From positions 1-7,892 of the forward strand of contig JALNXV010000156.1 in the NCBI GenBank assembly GCA_023230175.1: a DNA stretch of 7,892 nt, given 5' to 3'. Shown here one piece after another: positions 1-7,892 of the stretch (the stretch's first letter is position 1; every line of letters begins with the position of its first letter). Below the pieces are notes generated by a model that saw only the letters and a list, made by a program, of their open reading frames with translations, did no database searches and had not been told where the DNA came from. Source of the stretch: Candidatus Cloacimonadota bacterium (GTDB taxonomy: Bacteria > Cloacimonadota > Cloacimonadia > Cloacimonadales > WRIO01). Both the position numbers and the translations under genes were made by a program.

Positions 1-185
1 AGACTCAAATCCAATACAGCCGGACTAGATTTGCGATGAACAAATTGAGTATAAGTCAAAGATTGCGTAGTTTAACATTACTTATAAGTTAAAATCTTAT
101 AGACAAAGGTATGATATTATTCAATTTTCTTAGTAATTACAGTTAGTAAAGAAGATATGAAAAAGAAAAATATTGAACATTTTTA
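1..185. other. Leader region without a recognisable gene
   Basis: No convincing gene is visible here on either strand. On the plus strand, frame 1 is open from the window edge to a TGA at 37-39 and frame 3 from the edge to a TAA at 90-92. Either could be the tail of a gene starting outside the window, but neither tail is recognisable. The stretch contains a perfect 10-nt palindrome, ACTTATAAGT (80-89), flanked by TTTAAC (71-76) and GTTAAA (88-93). TTATAAGTT recurs at 82-90 and 195-203. In such AT-rich DNA these matches may be chance. Confidence 0.5.
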
Positions 186-218
186 TTGACAAAATTATAA
201 GTTGCATTTTTCTTGTAA
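186..218 (+). promoter_or_regulatory. Tentative promoter for rpmE
   Basis: A perfect TTGACA (-35 consensus) lies at 186-191, about 60 nt before the rpmE start. No good -10 hexamer sits at the usual 16-18 bp spacing. The nearest weak candidate, TTGTAA at 213-218, would need a 21-bp spacer. The call rests on the -35 match and its position only. Confidence 0.25.
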
Positions 219-252
219 GGAATAGTAAAATTACTTTAAAAAGGAGCAATAA

Positions 253-459
253 ATGAAACAGGGAATTCATCCAAAATATGAAAAATCAATAGTAAAATGT
301 GCTTGCGGAAACACATTTGAAAATAAATCTACTAAGGGCGACCTTACAGTTGAGATTTGTTCAGAGTGTCATCCTTTTTTCACAGGAAAAGAGAAATTAT
401 TAGACACCGCCGGACGTGTAGAGAAATTCCGTAAAAAATATAATTTAGACAAAAAATAG
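253..459 (+). CDS. rpmE: 50S ribosomal protein L31 (zinc-binding type)
   Basis: Small protein of the large ribosomal subunit; L31 lies at the central protuberance and helps bridge to the 30S subunit. The 68-residue length fits the family. The start MKQGIHPKY and the later [10 protein letters not shown] segment are typical of L31. Cysteines 16, 18, 36 and 39 (CAC then CSEC) form the CxC...CxxC zinc-binding set, so this is the zinc-containing (C+) form rather than the cysteine-less paralogue that some bacteria induce under zinc limitation. The lysine-rich C-terminus fits RNA binding. The ATG is preceded by AGGAG (242-246) with a 6-nt spacer. The gene ends in TAG and is followed 13 nt later by a hairpin with a T-run, so it may be transcribed largely on its own. 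Its place ahead of DUF1385 and prfA is a recurrent bacterial arrangement. Confidence 0.97.
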   Translation: MKQGIHPKYEKSIVKCACGNTFENKSTKGDLTVEICSECHPFFTGKEKLLDTAGRVEKFRKKYNLDKK

Positions 460-472
460 CTTTTTAATATTC

Positions 473-519
473 AACATCATACATTTACTCATAATTTATG
501 TTTATGTATGATGTTTTTT
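473..519 (+). terminator. Hairpin plus T-run after rpmE (terminator or attenuator)
   Basis: AACATCATACAT (473-484) and ATGTATGATGTT (504-515) are perfect reverse complements. They form a 12-bp stem with a 19-nt loop, followed by TTTTTT (514-519). Only three of the twelve pairs are G-C, so termination may be partial. There is no matching T-run on the minus-strand side, so it works for plus-strand transcription only. It separates rpmE from the downstream gene block. No strong promoter follows it, so read-through probably feeds the downstream genes. Confidence 0.7.
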
Positions 520-527
520 GCTTTAAT

Positions 528-531
528 GGAG
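528..531 (+). promoter_or_regulatory. Shine-Dalgarno site that sets the DUF1385 start
   Basis: GGAG lies 5 nt before the ATG at 537, the same layout as the prfA site (GGAG at 1489-1492, 5 nt before its ATG). The upstream in-frame ATG at 498 has no such site and lies in the loop of the hairpin at 473-519. This supports 537 as the start. Confidence 0.75.
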
Positions 532-536
532 ATTTA

Positions 537-1487
537 ATGAAAGAAAAAAAAATACAGGTCGGCGGACAAGCAGTTATTGAAGGTGTAATGATGCGTGGAC
601 CTGAACATATAGCAACTGCTGTTAGAAGAAAAGATGGAACAATTGATGTACTCAAAAAGAAATTTATTACAGTTACAAAATCACATTTTCTATATAAAAG
701 ACCTATAATCAGAGGTTTCGTTTCTCTTATTGAAATGCTAAAAATAGGTTTTGAATCTTTAACCTTTTCAGCTAACAGATATGAGCTTGATTATGAAGAA
801 ACAAAGGATAAACCAATGAATACAAAAAAAGAAAAATTTTCAGAATACCTTACAATAATATTTTCGTTATTGCTTGCCTTTGTATTATTCGGATATTTGC
901 CTTATTTAGTTGCATCATTAATTGGGTTAGGCGAGCAAAATTTTATATTTAATCTTTTTGCCGGTTCAATTAGAATTATCTTTTTTGTTTTATATGTATA
1001 TATAATCAGCCTAATGAAAGATGTTAAACGTGTTTTTGAATACCATGGTGCAGAGCATAAAACAGTTTTTGCTTATGAAGATAAAAAAGATTTAGTTGTC
1101 GATAATGTTCGACCTTTTACTACGATTCATCCAAGATGCGGAACCAGTTTTATGTTTTTTGTTTTATTAGTAGCAATTTTAGTTTTTTCAGTAATTGATA
1201 CGATAGTTTCATATTATTGGTTTACACCAAAACCATTAATAAGATTACTTTACCACATACCTTTTTTACCGATAATTTCAGGATTAAGTTACGAAATTTT
1301 AAAATTATCCGATAAAAAAATCAACCATCCTTTAGTAAAGATTTTTACAATACCCGGGATGGCTTTACAAAAAATTACCACACAAGCACCTGATGATGAA
1401 CAGTTAGAAATCGCAATCATAGCCCTAAAAGCTGCAATGGATGATGATTTATCCCAATACAATAATCTTCAATTTATAGAAGAATAA
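537..1487 (+). CDS. yqhQ: DUF1385 family membrane protein (YqhQ-like)
   Basis: Conserved integral membrane protein of unknown biochemical role; the family (DUF1385, B. subtilis YqhQ) is sometimes labelled a predicted metal-dependent enzyme without firm proof. With the start at 537 it has 316 residues. The N-terminus carries the family signature [15 protein letters not shown] (residues 8-22). Hydrophobic segments lie at about 104-131, 137-160, 203-225 and 236-252. Between the second and third are YHGAEHKT (169-176) and HPRCGTSF (198-205), whose His, Glu and Cys residues are plausible metal or active-site ligands. The C-terminus has the expected [14 protein letters not shown] stretch (281-294). 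An upstream in-frame ATG at 498 would add 13 residues but lies in the terminator hairpin and lacks a ribosome site. The gene is 10 nt ahead of prfA. Family identity is secure, function is not. Confidence 0.93.
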   Translation: MKEKKIQVGGQAVIEGVMMRGPEHIATAVRRKDGTIDVLKKKFITVTKSHFLYKRPIIRGFVSLIEMLKIGFESLTFSANRYELDYEETKDKPMNTKKEKFSEYLTIIFSLLLAFVLFGYLPYLVASLIGLGEQNFIFNLFAGSIRIIFFVLYVYIISLMKDVKRVFEYHGAEHKTVFAYEDKKDLVVDNVRPFTTIHPRCGTSFMFFVLLVAILVFSVIDTIVSYYWFTPKPLIRLLYHIPFLPIISGLSYEILKLSDKKINHPLVKIFTIPGMALQKITTQAPDDEQLEIAIIALKAAMDDDLSQYNNLQFIEE

Positions 1488-1497
1488 CGGAGAATTA

Positions 1498-2562
1498 ATG
1501 CTACCTCAAGAAAGAATAAATGAAGTATATAAAGAATATGATTTACTTAAAGATAGAGTTTCTGATGTTTCAGAAATGAATGATCAACGAAACTTTTCTA
1601 AAATTACCAGAAGATTTAATGATTTACAAAATATAATTACAGTCTATGAAAAAATAAAAAAGAATCAAACAGAATTAGATGAGACTAGAAGAATCATCCA
1701 CCACGAAAAGGACAATGATTTAGTTCAAATGGCAAAAGATGAGTTATTGATTCTTGAAGAAAATGACAAACAGCTATATGAAACTATAAAGGAACTTTTA
1801 GCACCTAAAGACCCTAATGATGAAAAAAATGTAATCGTTGAAATACGTGCCGGTACCGGTGGTGACGAGGCTGCATTGTTTGTATCTGATTTATATAGAA
1901 TGTATTCAAGATTTTCAGAGCTTAAAGGGTGGAAAAAATCAATAATTTATTCAAATCCAACAGGAATAGGCGGGTTTAAAGAAATAATTTTTTCGTTAGA
2001 AGGAGATAATGTCTTTGGTACTATGCGATTTGAATCAGGTGTACATAGAGTTCAAAGAATCCCTGAAACCGAATCAAATGGAAGAATTCATACATCTGCA
2101 ATCTCTGTAGCTGTTTTACCTGAAGCTGATGATATAGATATAGAAATTAATGATAATGACCTTAAAATTGATGTTTACAGATCGCAAGGTTGTGGAGGTC
2201 AAAGCGTTAATACAACAGACTCTGCAGTAAGAATTACTCATTTACCAACCGGTATTGTCGTCACTTGTCAAGATGAAAAATCTCAAATAAAAAATAAAGC
2301 TAAAGCAATGAATGTATTGCGTTCAAAACTACTAGATAATGAAATAGCTAAACAAGAAGCAGAAATTTCCCAAAGCAGAAAATCTCAAGTGGGAACCGGA
2401 GATAGAAGTGCTAAAATAAGAACTTATAATTTTCCTCAATCAAGAATAACTGATCACAGAATAAATATGACAACTTATCAATTAAATTCTGTATTGGATG
2501 GAGAATTAGATGAATTCATAAATGCCTTAAAGATAGCATATAAGAATGAGAGATTAAACTAA
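1498..2562 (+). CDS. prfA: Peptide chain release factor 1 (RF1)
   Basis: Recognises UAA and UAG in the ribosomal A site and triggers hydrolysis of peptidyl-tRNA. Its 354 residues match the usual length. A helical N-terminal domain (about 1-105) is followed by [15 protein letters not shown] (114-128). The codon-recognition tripeptide is PET (189-191), within [16 protein letters not shown]. This is the RF1-type PxT and not the SPF of RF2. The catalytic GGQ is at 233-235, followed by [16 protein letters not shown] and [14 protein letters not shown]. Around GGQ the sequence reads QGCGGQSVN, where E. coli has SGAGGQHVN. The ATG follows GGAG (1489-1492) by 5 nt. prmC, whose product methylates the GGQ glutamine and which often follows prfA, is not next. 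The TAG stop of rpmE is consistent with a working RF1. Confidence 0.98.
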   Translation: MLPQERINEVYKEYDLLKDRVSDVSEMNDQRNFSKITRRFNDLQNIITVYEKIKKNQTELDETRRIIHHEKDNDLVQMAKDELLILEENDKQLYETIKELLAPKDPNDEKNVIVEIRAGTGGDEAALFVSDLYRMYSRFSELKGWKKSIIYSNPTGIGGFKEIIFSLEGDNVFGTMRFESGVHRVQRIPETESNGRIHTSAISVAVLPEADDIDIEINDNDLKIDVYRSQGCGGQSVNTTDSAVRITHLPTGIVVTCQDEKSQIKNKAKAMNVLRSKLLDNEIAKQEAEISQSRKSQVGTGDRSAKIRTYNFPQSRITDHRINMTTYQLNSVLDGELDEFINALKIAYKNERLN

Positions 2563-2566
2563 TTCT

Positions 2567-5843
<3,277 letters not shown>

Positions 5844-5844
<1 letters not shown>

Positions 5845-7208
5845 TGACACTTGAAACAATAATCATATATCTATTTTTTGGTGTATTAACCTTATTTATT
5901 TATACACTCATTACTTCAAAAATTTTAGAAAGATATTTTTTATTTGAAACCATCAAACCATTTTTTGCATCTTTATTTATAATTACTTTTGTAATGATGC
6001 TTGATAGAATTATAGATTTAATGAATATTATTATTGAAAAGCAATTAGGACTCTTTACAATTATAAATTTATTTGCTTTAAGCTTACCTTTTATCTTTGC
6101 ATTATCAGTACCTATGGCTGTATTAACTTCATCCATAATGGCATTTGGAAAATTATCAGTTGATCAAGAACTTACGGCAGCTAAATCAACAGGAATCAAC
6201 ATATTATCAATGATTAAGCCACTTACTCTTTTTATGCTTTTAATAGCAATTGGTATGTCGTATTTCAATGATTTTATTCTACCAAATACAAATCATTTAT
6301 TGAAAAATATCTTAATAAGTGTTACATATAAAAAACCAATATCTGCGATAAAACCAGGAACTTTTACAACACTCAATAATTTAACTATCTATGCAAAAGA
6401 TAGAACAGATGATGCCTTGTTAGATATTATAATCTTTAATAATGAACAATCAAGATTTCCTCAAACTATATATGCCGAAAAAGGTGAAATTGTAATTGAC
6501 CCAAATACAGATCAGTTAAAAGTAATATTATATAATGGAGAAATGCATGAACGTGATATTAACGAACCAACCAAATATCAACTTAGAACGTTTAAAGTTT
6601 ATACCTTTTTTAAATCAAATTTAGGCTTTGAAGTTGATGATTCTCCATCAGATTATCGTGGAGACAGAGAAATGAATAGTACTCAAATAACAGAACAAAT
6701 ACAGAATAGAAAAGCACAAATAGCTACTATTAATAATGATATAGAATCATATAAACATCAAAAAACACAATCAACTGATGCCGACTCTACCGATAATATA
6801 CTACGAAAAAATATTGTAATGACAAATCTTAAAATCTCACAAAGAAAAGATTTAGAAAAACAGATTAGAATGTTTACTGTAGAAATACACAAAAAATATT
6901 CATTAGCTATAGCATGTTTTATATTTTTAATTGTCGGATTACCAATAGGTATGATGACTAAAACAAGTGGCTTGGGAGTTTCATTTACTTTTAGTTCTTT
7001 AATTTTTATCATCTATTATGTTATGATAGTTTTTGGAGAAGAATTGGGAGACAGAGGTGTTATAAACTCTTCATTGGTAATGTGGTTACCCTCTATCTTA
7101 TTTTTTATAATTGGGGCATTTTTAATGTATATAGCAAAAAAAGAAAAACATTTTGATGTATCTATAATATTTCAGTTTTTAAAAAAGAAATTTGGCAAAA
7201 GAAGATGA
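5844..7208 (+). CDS. lptF: LptF/LptG family LPS-export permease (LptF-like)
   Basis: Inner-membrane subunit of the LptB2FG ABC transporter, which extracts LPS and passes it to LptC and LptA. Family features are LERYFLFETIKPF (28-40), a transmembrane segment at about 37-60, others at 71-98 and 124-146, and the cytoplasmic coupling-helix region QELTAAKSTGI (108-118) that contacts the ATPase. A periplasmic beta-rich domain (about 147-275) and three C-terminal segments (about 350-371, 378-397, 410-431) follow, with GLPIGMMTKTSGLG (365-378). RYFLFET resembles the LptF rather than the LptG N-terminus of E. coli, so lptF is preferred. At 454 residues it is some 90 longer than E. coli LptF. The excess is an extra hydrophobic segment (5-23) before the usual start and a polar, helix-rich insert (about 276-347). 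The start overlaps the ligA stop (TAATG) and the end overlaps the next gene (ATGA). Confidence 0.9.
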
Positions 7209-7892
7209 AGATATTAGATAAATACATCCTTAAGCAATATATAAGTAATTTCTTAATTATAATATTATCTTTTTCTGCCTTATTCATTATCATTGATGTA
7301 TTTGATAGGTTACCGCGCTTATTGAAATATTCTAATGATTATTACTATTTTGCTCAATATTTTTTACTTAGAATACCATATCTATTTGTACTAACTTCAC
7401 CAATAGTTGTTTTATTATCAGGTTTATTTTTGATGAGTACTCTATCCAAATACAATGAATCGATAGCAATAAGAGCAGCAGGAATAAGTATATTTAGGAT
7501 GGTAAGACCTCTTTTAATTCTTGGTATAATTGTCAGTATCATTATAATGATTTTTGGAGAATATGTTTTGCCTTATACTGAATATAAACGCAATAAAATA
7601 TACACTGAAAATATTAAAGGACAAGAAATTGAAGATATTAAAATGAGATCAAATATATTTTATTCTGATAACAATTTTTTATTTTACTTAAACTATTTTG
7701 ATGGCTATAAAAATAAAATCAGAGTAATAGATATTACTGAAAAAGATAAATCTACCGGAAAGATTGTTAGAAAAATTCAAGCAAATGAAGCAATTTGGGA
7801 TGGTTCTCAATGGTCTTTTATTAACTGCTATGAAAGGCATTTTGATAATAATCAAGTAACTTATTACAATTTTCAACCTAAAACCAACATAC
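7205..7892 (+). CDS. lptG: LptF/LptG family LPS-export permease, 5' part (LptG-like)
   Basis: Second permease subunit, expected to pair with the preceding protein in LptB2FG. The frame is open from the ATG at 7205 to the window edge, giving 229 complete codons, so the 3' part is missing here. It begins MKILDKYILKQYISNF, the usual family N-terminus. Transmembrane segments lie at about 14-33, 51-80 and 100-122. The coupling-helix motif NESIAIRAAGISIFRMVRPL (84-103) matches the LptG pattern ending in RAAGIS. The start of the periplasmic beta-rich domain follows, with IQANEAIWDGSQWSF (191-205). The C-terminal part of that domain and the last three membrane segments should lie beyond the edge. The ATG overlaps the preceding TGA by 4 nt (ATGA), a typical sign of coupled translation of partner subunits. 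No strong Shine-Dalgarno site is seen. Confidence 0.92.
   Translation, partial: MKILDKYILKQYISNFLIIILSFSALFIIIDVFDRLPRLLKYSNDYYYFAQYFLLRIPYLFVLTSPIVVLLSGLFLMSTLSKYNESIAIRAAGISIFRMVRPLLILGIIVSIIIMIFGEYVLPYTEYKRNKIYTENIKGQEIEDIKMRSNIFYSDNNFLFYLNYFDGYKNKIRVIDITEKDKSTGKIVRKIQANEAIWDGSQWSFINCYERHFDNNQVTYYNFQPKTNI

Noticed and set aside
1..35. Resemblance to a tRNA T-arm (CTCAAATCC near the left edge)
   Set aside because: No acceptor stem, CCA end or other arm can be folded around it in the available sequence.
1..92. Possible tail of an upstream gene (frame 1 to 39, or frame 3 to 92)
   Set aside because: Both tails are too short to recognise, and neither matches the C-terminus of rho, which often precedes rpmE.
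451..465. A-run and T-run around TAGC just after the rpmE coding end
   Set aside because: It would form only a short all-A-T stem; the 12-bp hairpin at 473-515 is a far better terminator.
490..495. CATAAT as a -10 promoter element for the DUF1385 gene
   Set aside because: There is no -35-like hexamer at the proper distance, and it lies in the loop of the hairpin.
5900..7012. Minus-strand open frames inside lptF (5900-6136 and 6758-7012)
   Set aside because: They are antisense to a conserved membrane protein gene; their hydrophobic or Ile-rich composition follows from the opposite strand.
7354..7876. Minus-strand open frames in the last 550 bases (7354-7542 and 7688-7876)
   Set aside because: The plus strand here encodes the LptG-like protein with clear family motifs, so these are antisense shadows.

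Overview
This AT-rich, gene-dense window carries one run of seven same-strand housekeeping and envelope genes: ribosomal protein L31 (rpmE), a DUF1385/YqhQ membrane protein, peptide chain release factor 1 (prfA), a CNNM/CorC-type DUF21-CBS membrane protein, NAD-dependent DNA ligase (ligA), and two LPS-export permeases (lptF-like, then lptG-like, the latter cut by the right edge). I see no mobile element, CRISPR array, tRNA, rRNA or phage gene.

Organism. The two LptF/LptG permeases point to a diderm bacterium that exports LPS. Stops include TAG (rpmE), TGA (lptF) and TAA, so the standard code applies. Four starts have clear Shine-Dalgarno sequences (AGGAG, GGAG, GGAG, GAGGTG), which argues against a typical Bacteroidota genome, where such sites are rare. 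The long LptF with a polar helical insert, and the style of its C-terminal half, recall non-Bacteroidota members of the FCB superphylum (for example Cloacimonadota-like or Delongbacteria-like lineages). The rpmE-DUF1385-prfA order also occurs in Deferribacterota and Desulfobacterota-like groups. The taxonomic assignment is an inference with low to moderate confidence.

Layout. Positions 1-252 are a leader with no convincing gene and a tentative -35 element. rpmE (253-459) is followed by a 12-bp hairpin with a T-run (473-519), which probably ends or attenuates the rpmE transcript. The six downstream genes are packed with gaps of 10, 4 and 17 nt and then overlaps of 1 and 4 nt, consistent with one operon. 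An upstream ATG at 498 in the DUF1385 frame lies in the hairpin loop. The better start is the ATG at 537, behind a GGAG site, giving 316 residues.

How the genes fit together. The first part serves translation (L31, RF1), with DUF1385 as a conserved companion of unknown function. The middle holds a probable divalent-cation (Mg2+) membrane protein and the replicative/repair ligase. The end encodes the inner-membrane permease pair of the Lpt machine, which with LptB (not in the window) extracts LPS from the inner membrane. No clearly new system is visible. The points most worth following are the extra N-terminal hydrophobic segment and polar insert of LptF, the absence of prmC after prfA, the hairpin between rpmE and the rest, and the tight ligA-lptF-lptG coupling.
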